Source: Rikenellaceae bacterium
Lineage (GTDB): Bacteria; Bacteroidota; Bacteroidia; Bacteroidales; Rikenellaceae
NCBI GenBank assembly: GCA_902362705.1
Contig: CABIXK010000001.1
Coordinates: 273,934 to 337,933, forward strand
Reading direction: 5' to 3'
Length of the DNA stretch: 64,000 nt
Shown: one piece after another, positions 1 through 9,333 of the stretch
Numbering within the stretch: the stretch's first letter is position 1
Layout of the letters: every line of letters starts with the position of its first letter
The notes under the pieces: model-generated
Database searches by the model: none
The model's input: the letters and a program-made list of their open reading frames with translations, nothing else
Told to the model about the DNA's origin: nothing
Made by a program: the position numbers and the translations under genes

Positions 1-120
1 GATCGAGAGCAGCGTCAGCGCCAGCTCGTCGTCGACCCCGCCGACGCGGCACAGAACGGCCACGGCCGCGTGGAGCACGGCGAACAGATGGATGATTTCG
101 AAGGATCGGAGCGATCGCAT
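1..120 (-). CDS. N-terminal fragment of an unrecognised, probably membrane-embedded protein (cut by window edge)
   Basis: A leftward frame starts with ATG at 120 (MRSLRSFEIIHLFAVLHAAV...) and stays open to the window edge, giving about 40 residues. The visible part is hydrophobic, as in a first membrane helix. A good leftward promoter lies directly upstream (156-186), which supports the start. The gene is divergent from the starch locus and shares with it a promoter region carrying two direct repeats that look like LytTR operators. By position it could be the local regulator, for example a membrane-anchored LytTR protein, but no diagnostic domain is visible and this is only inference. Confidence 0.6.
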   Translation of the reverse strand, partial: MRSLRSFEIIHLFAVLHAAVAVLCRVGGVDDELALTLLSI

Positions 121-155
121 GGGGCCGAAAGGTTTTATCCGGGGGTTTCAGTTTA

Positions 156-186
156 TAAAGGTAGTGTTTTTTTCGGAAACGTCAAC
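156..186 (-). promoter_or_regulatory. Leftward promoter for the edge gene
   Basis: Read on the minus strand, GTTG (186-183) is followed after 19 bp by TACCTTTA (163-156). This fits the Bacteroidota vegetative promoter (-33 TTTG/TTG, 19-21 bp, -7 TAnnTTTG). The predicted leader is about 30 nt to the ATG at 120. Confidence 0.6.
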
Positions 187-209
187 CTCAGGCAGCGGCT
201 CGTCGGAAA

Positions 210-247
210 AAAACGACCGTTCATCCGCAAGAAAACGACCGTTCGTC
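210..247. promoter_or_regulatory. Two direct repeats between divergent promoters, probable LytTR-type operator
   Basis: AAAACGACCGTTCATC (210-225) and AAAACGACCGTTCGTC (232-247) are direct repeats with one mismatch, 22 bp apart start to start (two helical turns). LytTR-domain regulators typically bind two direct repeats with this phasing, and the core CCGTTCGTC matches the AlgR binding core as I recall it. The repeats sit just upstream of the rightward -33 box, the usual position for an activator. The identity of the binding protein is inference. Confidence 0.6.
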
Positions 248-254
248 GCCGCGC

Positions 255-286
255 TTTGGCCGATTGAAACATTTTATTAAAATTTG
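255..286 (+). promoter_or_regulatory. Promoter of the starch-utilisation operon
   Basis: TTTG (255-258) is followed after 19 bp by TAAAATTTG (278-286), a one-base-longer variant of the Bacteroidota -7 box. The leader to the MFS start at 315 would be about 22 nt. The LytTR-like direct repeats end 8 bp upstream of the -33 box. Confidence 0.6.
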
Positions 287-314
287 TATAACCTAAAGAC
301 CACTGACCCGAATT

Positions 315-1637
315 ATGAAAAAACCGAAATTGTCTTTCTGGCAGATCTGGAATCTGAGCTTCGGATTCCTCGGTGTGCAGATCGGCTACTCGTTGCAGAA
401 CTCCAATACGTCGAGTATTTTCGAGTCGCTCGGAGCCGACGTGAGCCACCTGAGCTACTTCTGGCTTGCAGCGCCCGTCGCCGGCATGATCATCCAGCCG
501 CTCGTCGGCCTCTTCTCCGACGGCACGTGGACCCGCCTGGGGCGGCGCGTCCCCTACATTCTGGGCGGCGCCGTCGTCTCGACCGTCGCCCTGGCGCTGA
601 TGCCCAACAGCCCCACCCTGCTGACCTTCGCGCCGCTGGTCGTGGGGGCCCTCATCCTGCTCTTCATGGACCTCTCGTTCAACGTGACGATGCAGCCCTT
701 CCGCGCTCTGGTGGCCGACATGCTCGACGACTCGCAGAAGACGCAGGGCTACGTGGTGCAGACCTTCCTCATCAATCTGGGGGCCGTGGTCGGCGCCGTG
801 CTGCCGCTGCTGATGACCCTCTGCGGCGTCTCGGACGAGGCGCCGGCTGGGCAGGTGCCCGACCACATCGCCTACTCCTATTATATAGGAGGCGCGATCC
901 TTCTTCTCACGGTGCTCGTCACCGCCTGCCGCGCGCGCGAATATCCGCCCGAGGAGTTCGCCCGCTACAATGCGATCGCCGAGCCGGCGGCCGAGCGTCC
1001 GGGATTCGCGGCGCTGCTGCGCAACGTGCCGCCCGCGATGCTGCGCCTGGGCGTCACGCAGTTCTTCTCGTGGGCCGCGCTCTTCCTCATGTGGACCTAC
1101 CTGAAGCCCGCCATCACGGGCGTCGTCACCGACCATGCGACGGGCGAGCTGCTCTCGACGGGCGCCACGCAGACCTGGGTGGGGGTGCTCAACGGCATCT
1201 ACCCCGTGCCGGCCTGCATCGCCGCCCTCTTTCTGGGCCGCGTGGCCGCGCGCTGGGGCAACCGTCCGGTCTATGTCGTCACGCTGCTGTGCGGCGCCGC
1301 AGGCTTCGCGGGGCTCTGGATGCTTCGCGACCAGTATGCGCTGATGGTGCCGATGATCGGCATCGGCATCGCCTGGGCCGGCATCCTGGCCATGCCCTAC
1401 GCCATCCTCTCTCTCGCGGTCGAACCCCGCCACATGGGGGTATATATGGGCATCTTCAACTTCACGGTGGTCATCCCGCAGATCGTCATCGGCCTGACGG
1501 GCGGCGCCATCGTCACCCTCTGCTTCGCCGGCGACGCGCGGTCGATGCTGCTGCTGGCCGCTGTGTTCATGCTGCTGGCCGCTCTCTCGGCGGTGTGGAC
1601 GGCCAAGTCGCCCGCCGCGAAGAGCGAGGCACAGTGA
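315..1637 (+). CDS. MFS glycoside/maltodextrin transporter (SLC45/SusT-like)
   Basis: This 440-residue polytopic inner-membrane protein has about twelve hydrophobic segments. The N-terminus (MKKPKLSFWQIWNLSFGFLG, then QIGYSLQNSNTS) and the loop GTWTRLGRRVPYILGG are typical of the sucrose/maltose MFS branch found beside SusC/SusD loci. It probably carries maltose or maltodextrins released by the periplasmic amylases into the cytoplasm. It is the first gene after the locus promoter and is followed by susC after 73 bp with no terminator, so co-transcription is likely. The ATG at 315 fits the promoter position. The substrate is inferred from the neighbouring GH13 and GH97 enzymes. Confidence 0.85.
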   Translation: MKKPKLSFWQIWNLSFGFLGVQIGYSLQNSNTSSIFESLGADVSHLSYFWLAAPVAGMIIQPLVGLFSDGTWTRLGRRVPYILGGAVVSTVALALMPNSPTLLTFAPLVVGALILLFMDLSFNVTMQPFRALVADMLDDSQKTQGYVVQTFLINLGAVVGAVLPLLMTLCGVSDEAPAGQVPDHIAYSYYIGGAILLLTVLVTACRAREYPPEEFARYNAIAEPAAERPGFAALLRNVPPAMLRLGVTQFFSWAALFLMWTYLKPAITGVVTDHATGELLSTGATQTWVGVLNGIYPVPACIAALFLGRVAARWGNRPVYVVTLLCGAAGFAGLWMLRDQYALMVPMIGIGIAWAGILAMPYAILSLAVEPRHMGVYMGIFNFTVVIPQIVIGLTGGAIVTLCFAGDARSMLLLAAVFMLLAALSAVWTAKSPAAKSEAQ

Positions 1638-1710
1638 GCCCCGGGCTGCAAGTGCCTCCGCACGTAAATCGATACGAACCAAATTCATTCATAAACCAAC
1701 CTCTCATTCC

Positions 1711-4700
1711 ATGAAAAAAATCTTTCTCATGTGTGTGGGTATTCTGCTGACAAGCATGTTTACCCCCCCCCCTCGCGGTAGCGCAACGCGCTGCCTATGA
1801 GGTAAGCGGTGTCGTCGTGGATCAGTCGGGGATGCCGCTGCTCGGCGTGACGGTCCTTGAGCGCGGCACGCTCAACGGCGTCTCGACGGGCATCGACGGC
1901 GACTACCGCCTCCGCGTGGCCGGTCCCGAGGCCGTGGTCGAGATCAGCTTCATCGGCTACAAGAGCGTCGCGCTGGTCGCCTCGTCGACCGAGCTGCGGC
2001 GCGTGGTCCTCGAGGAGGACGCCATCGGCATCGACGACGTGGTGGTGATCGGCTACGGCGCCGTGAAGAAGAACGACATGACCGGCTCGGTCATCGCCGT
2101 GAAGGCCGAGGAGATCAACCGCGGTGCCCTCACCTCGCCCCAGGAGCTGCTGCGCGGCAAGGTGCCGGGCGTGAACATCACCTCGGGCAACGGCGCTCCG
2201 GGTGCCGGTGCCGAGATCCGCATCCGCGGCGGCGCCTCGCTTTCGGCCAACAACAACCCGCTGATCGTCATCGACGGCGTGCCCGTGGCCAACGACGCGG
2301 GCCCCGGCATGTCCAATGGTCTGGCGATGGTCAACCCCAACGACATCGCCACCTTCACGGTGCTCAAGGACGCTTCGGCCACGGCCATCTACGGCTCGCG
2401 CGCCTCGAACGGCGTGATTCTCATCACCACCAAGAAGGGCATGGGCGGCAAGCCGCGCGTATCGTACAACGGCAGCGTGAGCGTCAAGCACAACTACAAG
2501 ACGATGGAGATGATGGGTGCCGACGAGTTCAAGGAGTATATCCTGACCACCTATCCCGACCTTCAGGAGAAGGCCTCGGCCATCTTCGGCACCGCCTCGA
2601 CCGACTGGCAGAAGGAGATCTACCGCGTGGGCGTGGCCACCGACCACAACGTCTCGGTCTACGGCTCGGGCCTGGAGGAGCGCCTCCCCTACCGCGTGTC
2701 GCTGGGCTACACCTACGACGGCGGTACGGTGAAGACCTCCGACAACCAGCGCGGGACGGTCGACGTCAGCCTCTCGCCCAAGTTCTTCAACGACCATCTT
2801 TCGGTCAACCTCAATGCCAAGGGTATCTACAACAAGGGCAACTACGCCGACGGCGGAGCCATCGCCGCGGCCGTGAACTTCGACCCGACGCAGGATCCCT
2901 ACGTCCGCACGCCGGAGGGCGGGATCGACCACTCGGTCAACAACGGCTATTTCAACTGGAACACCAACCTGGCGGACATCAACCCCCTCTCGCTGCTCTA
3001 CGACCGCTGGGACCGCAACGACTCCTACCGCGCGCTGGGCAACCTCCAGCTCGACTACAAGGTCCACGGGCTGGAGGAGCTGAGCTTCAACCTCAATCTC
3101 GGTCTGGACATCACCACCACGTCGGGCAACAAGGGCAACCTGCCCGGCTCGATCGACGCCAACCGCGATACGGGCGACAGCAACGCCTACCAGGGCCGCG
3201 GTCGCTACCAGCGCTACGACAACCTGCACCGCAACCAGCTGCTGGAGTTCTATGGCAACTACGCCAAGGAGTTCGGCATCCACTCGCTCAACGTGATGGC
3301 GGGCTACTCCTGGTCGAAGAACTACTCGGCCACCGACACCGACTACTTCGGCCGCACGGCGGAGAGCGATAAGTTCCTGATCAACCACCTGCACAGCGCC
3401 GCACGCAGCGCGCTCGTCTCGTTCTACGGCCGCGTCAACTACTCGATCGACTCGCGCTATCTGTTCACCGCCTCGATGCGTGCCGACGGCTCGTCGCGCT
3501 TCGTGGGCTCCAACCGCTGGGGTTACTTCCCCTCGGCCGCCTTCGCATGGAACATCGCGCAGGAGAACTTCCTCAAGGAGTCGCGCACCGTATCGCAGCT
3601 CAAGCTGCGTCTGACGTGGGGCGTCACGGGCCAGCAGGAGTTCGACAACAACTACGCCGCCATCCAGTACGCCGAGATCTCCAAGGAGCCGACCAACCAA
3701 TATCCGCTGGGTCCCGACGAGTTCTACTACCCGCTCAAGCCCTCGGCCTACAACGACAAGCTGAAGTGGGAGGAGACGACGACCTACAACGCCGGTGTCG
3801 ACTTCGGATTCTTCGGCGGCCGCATCAACGGTTCGGTCGACGCCTACTACCGCGACACGAAGGACCTGCTCTCCTACGTCTCGGTGCCCCTGGGCGGCAA
3901 CTTCTCCAACTACATCTGGCAGAACATCGGTTCGATGGAGAACAAGGGCGTCGAGGTGGCGCTGAACCTGATCCCCGTGCAGACGCGCGACTGGAACCTC
4001 TCGATCGGCCTGAACGGCACTTTCCAGAAGACCGAGATCAAGACGCTCCCCTCGGAGAGCATCGACATCGGCGGTGCGGGCGGCGGTACGGGCAACACCG
4101 TGCAGCGCCACATGGTCGGCTACTCGCCCTACACCTTCTACCTCTGGCAGCAGGTCTACGACGCCGACGGCAAGGCCATCGAGAACGCCCTGGTGGACCG
4201 CGACGGCGACGGCAAGATCTCCGGTGCCGACCGCTACATGACCAACAAGAGCCCCAACCCCGACTTCTTCTACGGCGTCAACCTCAAGCTGAGCTACAAG
4301 AACTGGGACTTCGGCTTCAACGGCCACGGCGCCGTGGGCAACTACATGTTCAACGACGTCATGCGCCGCTCGATCACCAACAACTACAACGACCTGATCG
4401 GCAAGGGCTTCCTCAACAACACGCAGCCCATCGCCCGCCGCTACGGCTTCAACAAGCCCGCCACGACGGAGCAGTGTCTGTCGGACCTCTACCTGGAGAA
4501 CGCCTCCTATTTCCGCATGGATGACATCAACCTGGGCTACACCTTCCGCAAGGTCGGGGCGAGCAAGGTGGACATCCGCCTGGCGGCCGGCGTGCAGAAC
4601 GTTTTCGTCATAACGGATTACAGCGGGCTCGATCCCGAGTCGTCGGTCGCCGGAGGCATCGACACGAGCGTCTATCCCCGTCCGCGCATCTACAGCCTGC

Positions 4701-4720
4701 GCGTAGGCATCAACTTCTAA
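1711..4720 (+). pseudogene. SusC-like TonB-dependent outer-membrane transporter, frame broken by a C10 tract in the signal peptide
   Basis: From ATG 1711 the frame encodes a normal signal peptide start (MKKIFLMCVGILLTSMFT) but then runs through ten C residues (1763-1772) and stops at 1798-1800. The rest of the protein lies in the +1 frame and begins LAVAQRAAYEVSGVVVDQ, where AVAQ is a plausible cleavage site. With nine Cs the gene would encode 1002 residues. Its domains are CarboxypepD_reg-like (about 25-105), a plug with DDVVVIGYGAVKKNDMTGSV, and a SusC/RagA barrel ending in RVGINF. No ATG, GTG or TTG lies in the downstream frame before the GTG at 1817, so a protein started there would lack an export signal. 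The gene could be a phase-variable or slippage-rescued allele, a real mutation or an assembly error. The partner susD follows after 16 bp. Confidence 0.9.
1763..1772 (+). repeat. C10 homopolymer in susC signal-peptide codons
   Basis: Ten consecutive C bases lie where the signal peptide joins mature SusC. Nine (or twelve) Cs would restore one frame; ten put translation out of frame. Such tracts are prone to slipped-strand mispairing and polymerase slippage, and also to sequencing error. Confidence 0.9.
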
Positions 4721-4736
4721 TCGAACAACGAACAAT

Positions 4737-6350
4737 ATGAAAAAGAGCATAGTAATAGCAGCATTGGCAGCCCTCTCGCTCTCGTCCTGCCTCGGCGACC
4801 TGGATCAGTATCCGCTCTCCGACACGACGGTCAGCGGCAGCGACATCTACGCGGACCCGCTCTATCGCAAAGGGATGCTGTCGAAAATATACGGTAGTTT
4901 CACGCTGGTGGGCCTCTCGGGTTCGGGCTCGGCCGATATCTCGGTGAGCGATGCCGGCGCCTCGGAGTTCCTGCGCGCCTGGTGGTCCGTGCAGACCCTC
5001 TCGACCGACGAGGCGAAGATCGTGTGGGGCGACGGCTGGGTCAACGAGGTGAAGTACAACGCCTGGACCGACACCAAGAACGACGCCATCTACGCCACCT
5101 ACACGCGCGCCATGATGATGATCTCGTCGGCCAACGACTTCCTGCGCAACACCGACGACGCGGACGCGGAGGTAGCGCGCGAGCGCGCCGAGGTGCGCTT
5201 CCTGCGCTCGTATGCCTACTGGATCCTGCTCGACTGCTTCGGCACCCCGCCCTTTGTCGACGAGACCGCGCCCGTGGGCGACTACAAGCCCATGCAGACC
5301 GATCCTGTCACCCTCTTCGGGTGGATCGAGAGCGAGCTCAAGGCCCTGACGGCCGACGACTCGGCGCTCTCCGCCGCCGGCACGCGCATCTATCCGCGCG
5401 TGGACAAGGGCGCCGCCTACGGCCTGCTGGCCCGCCTCTACCTGAACCACCGCGCCTACCTCGGGCAGGAGAACGCCGCCTACTGGGAGGGCGCCAAGCG
5501 CGCCGCCGAAGCGGTCATAGCGGCCTATCCGCTGGCCGGCAGCTATGCGAACCTGTTCCGCGGCGACAACGGCGAGAACCCCGACGCGCTGCGCGAGATC
5601 GTCTACGCCGCCTGCTACGACGCCGACAAGACGCAGTCCTACGGCGGTCCTACCTTCTTCATCGCGGCCAGCCAGGGCGACGACAAGTACCTCGGCACGA
5701 CCGAGGGGTGGAACGGTCTGGTGATCTCCCACGACTTCGTGAAGGGCTACTTCGGTGCCGAGGCCGACAAGGCCGAGACGGGCCGCGACCACGCCTTCGC
5801 CGACCGCCGTGCGCTGGTGACGCTGCGCAACTCGTCGGACAAGGAGATGAACGCCACGGCCTTCGACCGCGGCTGGCACCTCTCGAAGTACAACAACCAC
5901 CCCTCGACGGGCGAGCTCGCGGTGCTGCCGACCTACGCCTCGATCGACTTCCCGCTGATGCGCTCGGGCGAGATGTACCTGGCCTATGCCGAGGCCGACG
6001 CCCGTCTGAAGGGCGGCGCGACGACCGATGCCGTGGCCGTGGGCTACTATAACGCGATCCGCGCACGCGCCGGCCGCAACGCAGACGAGGACGGCTCGAT
6101 CACGCTCGCCGAGATCTTCGACGAGACCACGCGCGAGCTCTGCTTCGAGGGGCAGCGCCGCACCATCCTCATCCGCTACACCGACAACCGCGGCGAGTCC
6201 TACTTCACCTCGGCCGACTTCCTGTGGCCCTACAAGGGCGGCGTGGCCACCGGCCAGGCGCTCTCGTCGCACCTCAAGCTCTTCCCCATTCCTTCGGACG
6301 ACCTCCAGGCCAACGACAATCTGGAGCAGAACGACGGGTATGCCAAATAG
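4737..6350 (+). CDS. SusD/RagB-type starch-binding outer-membrane lipoprotein
   Basis: This 537-residue lipoprotein has the lipobox LSSC in its signal peptide (Cys18), then LGDLDQYPLSDTT, a start typical of SusD. The N-terminal SusD-like region contains ERAEVRFLRSYAYWILLDCFG, the tetratricopeptide-like helix that packs against SusC, and the RagB/SusD C-terminal part runs to the end. In the family, SusD caps the SusC barrel and captures oligosaccharide at the cell surface. It follows susC by 16 bp and is intact, so it would be made even when susC is out of frame. Confidence 0.93.
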   Translation: MKKSIVIAALAALSLSSCLGDLDQYPLSDTTVSGSDIYADPLYRKGMLSKIYGSFTLVGLSGSGSADISVSDAGASEFLRAWWSVQTLSTDEAKIVWGDGWVNEVKYNAWTDTKNDAIYATYTRAMMMISSANDFLRNTDDADAEVARERAEVRFLRSYAYWILLDCFGTPPFVDETAPVGDYKPMQTDPVTLFGWIESELKALTADDSALSAAGTRIYPRVDKGAAYGLLARLYLNHRAYLGQENAAYWEGAKRAAEAVIAAYPLAGSYANLFRGDNGENPDALREIVYAACYDADKTQSYGGPTFFIAASQGDDKYLGTTEGWNGLVISHDFVKGYFGAEADKAETGRDHAFADRRALVTLRNSSDKEMNATAFDRGWHLSKYNNHPSTGELAVLPTYASIDFPLMRSGEMYLAYAEADARLKGGATTDAVAVGYYNAIRARAGRNADEDGSITLAEIFDETTRELCFEGQRRTILIRYTDNRGESYFTSADFLWPYKGGVATGQALSSHLKLFPIPSDDLQANDNLEQNDGYAK

Positions 6351-6383
6351 CAGTGTCGAATCATTAAAAAAACACATCGAATC

Positions 6384-7556
6384 ATGAAATTCATGCGATA
6401 TATCTGCATCGCCGTCCTCTCGCTGCTGGCCCTCGCGTGCCAGCAGGTCGAGAAGACCGTCGCCCTGCCCGCCGACCGGGTCGTGGCGCCGGTGATGAAC
6501 CCCCACGCCGACATCGTAGTCGTCGAGGAGGAGCTCTCCAACGAGGTCACCTTCACGTGGAGCGCCGCCGACTACGGCTACCCCGCCCCGGTGGCCTACG
6601 CCGTCTACTGCACCTACGGCGATGCGGTCTACCAGCTGGGCGAGGCCTACGCCACCCACTACACCACCACCAAGGAGACGCTCAACAACACGCTCGTCGC
6701 CCAGACGGGCCTCCAGCTCCCGGCCGACGAGACCTCCCAGATCGGCATCTACGTCGTGGCCTCCATCTCGGACAACAAGGCCGAATACGACAAGCGATCG
6801 AACGTCGTTGCGCTCAACATCACCACCATGGAGTCGACCGCGGCCTCGTGGATGCGCCGCCGGGTCTACGTGCCGGGCGCACACCAGGGCTGGAACCCCG
6901 CCACGGCTCCCGTGCTGTGGGAGACGGGCGAAAACAGCGACGTCTACGCCGGTCCCGTACTGCTGGCCACGGCTACGGACGCCGAAGACTGCGAATTCAA
7001 GTTCACCACGGCTCCCGACTGGGGCGCCGGCGCCAACCTGGGCACCGACCTCGACGCGCTGGTCAACGACGGCGGTTCGGGCAACCTCAAGACCCCGGCG
7101 GGCCTCTACTGGGTGGAGGTGACCCTCACGCCCGACCACTCGACCGGCCGCGCCACGCTCACCCCCATCGATTGCATCGGCGTGATCGGCACGGCCATCG
7201 GCGGCTGGGGCGATGCGGACGACGTGGTGATGACGCTGGCCGGCATGCCCGAGGAAGGCGATGCCGACTACGAGGCCAAGTTCAACGCCGCCGTCAACGC
7301 CCAGATATGGGAGGGTGTGTGCGAGAACACGCTGGCCGACGAATTCAAGTTCCGCCTCAACCACGCCTGGGTCTACAGCTGGGGCCTCGACGCCTCGGGC
7401 TCGCTCGAACACCTGAGCTCGAACAACGGCGCCAACATCGTCAGCCCCTACTCGGGCCGCGTGCGCTTCGCGATCGACTTCCACGGCGACATCGACGCGC
7501 TGGGCAACGACCCCTCCAACCCGTCGCCCGTATCGGCCGTCGTCGAGCAGCTCTGA
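6384..7556 (+). CDS. SusE-like surface glycan-binding lipoprotein (first copy)
   Basis: This 390-residue lipoprotein carries the lipobox LALAC (Cys19). Residues about 25-150 form an Ig-like SusE N-terminal domain (ADIVVVEEELSNEVTFTWSA...), and the rest is the SusE/SusF-type carbohydrate-binding region with VPGAHQGWNPATAPVLW and IGGWGDADDVVMT. Proteins of this family bind starch at the cell surface and have no enzymatic activity. The gene lies 33 bp after susD and is separated from the second SusE-like gene by a strong 11-bp hairpin (7566-7602). Confidence 0.88.
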   Translation: MKFMRYICIAVLSLLALACQQVEKTVALPADRVVAPVMNPHADIVVVEEELSNEVTFTWSAADYGYPAPVAYAVYCTYGDAVYQLGEAYATHYTTTKETLNNTLVAQTGLQLPADETSQIGIYVVASISDNKAEYDKRSNVVALNITTMESTAASWMRRRVYVPGAHQGWNPATAPVLWETGENSDVYAGPVLLATATDAEDCEFKFTTAPDWGAGANLGTDLDALVNDGGSGNLKTPAGLYWVEVTLTPDHSTGRATLTPIDCIGVIGTAIGGWGDADDVVMTLAGMPEEGDADYEAKFNAAVNAQIWEGVCENTLADEFKFRLNHAWVYSWGLDASGSLEHLSSNNGANIVSPYSGRVRFAIDFHGDIDALGNDPSNPSPVSAVVEQL

Positions 7557-7565
7557 TCCGCAATC

Positions 7566-7602
7566 GGGGAGGGCGCACCCGCTCGGGCGCCGCGCCCTCC
7601 CC
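7566..7602 (+). other. Intra-operon hairpin between the two SusE-like genes
   Basis: GGGGAGGGCGC (7566-7576) pairs perfectly with GCGCCCTCCCC (7592-7602) and is followed only by CTTTC rather than a long T run. It may be a weak terminator or an mRNA stabilising/processing stem that tunes expression across the operon. Confidence 0.6.
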
Positions 7603-7627
7603 TTTCTAACCTCAAACACGCACAGAC

Positions 7628-9271
7628 ATGAAACTGTTGAAATACATCTTTTCGGCCGCCGTCGTACTGCTGGCGGCCTGCAACCACGACCCGGACGAGA
7701 TCGTGGTGCCCGATACGGATTTCGCCATCGCCAGCCACGGCGACGTGACGGTCAGCGAGGCCACCGCGGGCGAGCAATTCACGCTCGTATGGTCGGCGGC
7801 ACGCTTCGGAGCGGCCATGGAGGTGAACTACACCGTGTCGGCCGAGGCACGCCGCGGCGGCGAGGTCGAGCTGGCCTCGACCGGTGAGCGCTCCTGCTCG
7901 TGGACCGTCGCCGAGCTGCTCCGCGCGCTCGACTACGACCGCAACGGCGACTTCCGCATCGCCTTCAAAGTGACGGCCACGGCTGCCGACGGCCGCACGA
8001 AAGAGGCCACGACCGAGGTCGGCGTCTCCTACTCGAAGGTCTCCTATCTCTGGATGCCGGGCAGCTACGCGGCCCAAGGAGCTGCGCCCTCGCGTCTGTT
8101 GCAGTTCCCCGACCAGCCCGGCAAGGACGAGTTCCACTCCTACAACGGCGCCTACAAGGGCTTCATCCAGGCCGTGCACGATAGCGACACCTTCACCCTC
8201 GCGACGGCCGCTCCCGGCACGGAGGGCGCCACGGTCTACGGCGCCGGCGCCGAGGCGGGCACGCTGGCCGAGAACGGCGCGGCGATCGAGCTGGAGAAGG
8301 GTCTCTACTTCGTCGAGGCCGACCTCGACGCGCTGACGCTGCTGCTCGTGCCCATCCATACCGTATCGCTGGTCGGCGACGCCTTCGAGATCGGCTGGAG
8401 CGACACGGCCACGGGCACCGAAATGACCTACAACGGGCAGACGGGCTGCTACGAGGTGACGCTGGCGAATGTCGCCGTGGAGAAGAGCTATGCCGTCATG
8501 TTCAACCACCAGTGGCAGGTCGACGTGCCGGGCACGGACCAGAAGCGCAACATCCAGATGTGCGGCGACAAGAACGCCCTGCAGCTGGGTAACTTCAACC
8601 CCAACCTCACGACCGGACGCGGCGGCGAGGTGAAGTTCTCGCTCGACCTCTACGACTGGAACTATTCGATCGTCGAGAGCGATCCGTCGGTGAAGGAGGT
8701 GCACGTGACGGGCGACTTTGGCGACGTCGCGTGGACCCACGCCCTGGCCCCCGTGCTGGAGGGCAACCCCGACAACGACACCCACTGGGGCTATGTCTCG
8801 ATGTTTGGCCTCACCTATGGTTTCAAGTTCACCTACGAGACGCCCGAGGGCGTGCAGTGGGTCGGCGGTACGGTCGCCGGGAGCGACGGGCTCTACGGTG
8901 CGACGCTGGGCGGCGACGACAACCTCGTGCTGCCCGAGGGCCTCTACCGTGTGGACGTGAACATGGCCGATCGGACGGCCTCGTTCCTCCCGCTCGCATC
9001 GGTCGGTCTGGTCGGCGCCTTCAACGGCTGGGACGTCAAGGCGTGCGCTCCGCTGGAGCGTACGGCGGAGGGCACCTACGAGGCCGATCTGACGCTCGAC
9101 GGCGAGTTCAAGGTGATCTTCGACGGCGCCGTGACCGAGTGGAAGTATAACCTGGGCGGCGACGCCGCGCGCCTGGTCCACGACGGCGGCAACCTCAAGG
9201 CCGAGGCGGGCGAATACCACGTCGTGCTCGACCTCACGCACACCCCCTCGCTGACGCTCACGCGCAAATAG
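7628..9271 (+). CDS. SusE/SusF-like multi-domain glycan-binding lipoprotein (second copy)
   Basis: This 547-residue lipoprotein has the lipobox LLAAC (Cys18). An Ig-like SusE N-terminal domain (VTVSEATAGEQFTLVWSAA, about 40-130) is followed by what look like three repeated carbohydrate-binding modules. Each contains a short strand ending in a V-G-x-F/W motif: VSLVGDAFEIGWSD, VHVTGDFGDVAW and VGLVGAFNGWDVKA. The extra module relative to the first SusE-like protein parallels SusF versus SusE in the classical system. It probably binds starch at the surface. It lies between two hairpins, with the SusG-like amylase downstream. Confidence 0.85.
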   Translation: MKLLKYIFSAAVVLLAACNHDPDEIVVPDTDFAIASHGDVTVSEATAGEQFTLVWSAARFGAAMEVNYTVSAEARRGGEVELASTGERSCSWTVAELLRALDYDRNGDFRIAFKVTATAADGRTKEATTEVGVSYSKVSYLWMPGSYAAQGAAPSRLLQFPDQPGKDEFHSYNGAYKGFIQAVHDSDTFTLATAAPGTEGATVYGAGAEAGTLAENGAAIELEKGLYFVEADLDALTLLLVPIHTVSLVGDAFEIGWSDTATGTEMTYNGQTGCYEVTLANVAVEKSYAVMFNHQWQVDVPGTDQKRNIQMCGDKNALQLGNFNPNLTTGRGGEVKFSLDLYDWNYSIVESDPSVKEVHVTGDFGDVAWTHALAPVLEGNPDNDTHWGYVSMFGLTYGFKFTYETPEGVQWVGGTVAGSDGLYGATLGGDDNLVLPEGLYRVDVNMADRTASFLPLASVGLVGAFNGWDVKACAPLERTAEGTYEADLTLDGEFKVIFDGAVTEWKYNLGGDAARLVHDGGNLKAEAGEYHVVLDLTHTPSLTLTRK

Positions 9272-9284
9272 ACAGCGATGTTTT

Positions 9285-9314
9285 GGCCGGCGGGCACTGA
9301 CCCGCCCGCCGGCC
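9285..9314 (+). other. Intra-operon hairpin just before the SusG-like gene
   Basis: GGCCGGCGGGC (9285-9295) pairs perfectly with GCCCGCCGGCC (9304-9314) around an 8-nt loop, with no T run after it. It ends 4 nt before the ATG at 9319 and 19 nt before the ATG at 9334. This makes 9334 the more accessible start and suggests an effect on mRNA stability or translation. Confidence 0.6.
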
Positions 9315-9333
9315 CCTAATGAATACCCCGACC

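Noticed and set aside
1760..4750. Very long open frame antisense to susC (also similar frames opposite susD, dnaE, the amylases and others)
   Set aside because: These arise from GC-rich codon bias of the true gene; their translations are Arg/Val/His-rich with no family motifs or signal peptides.
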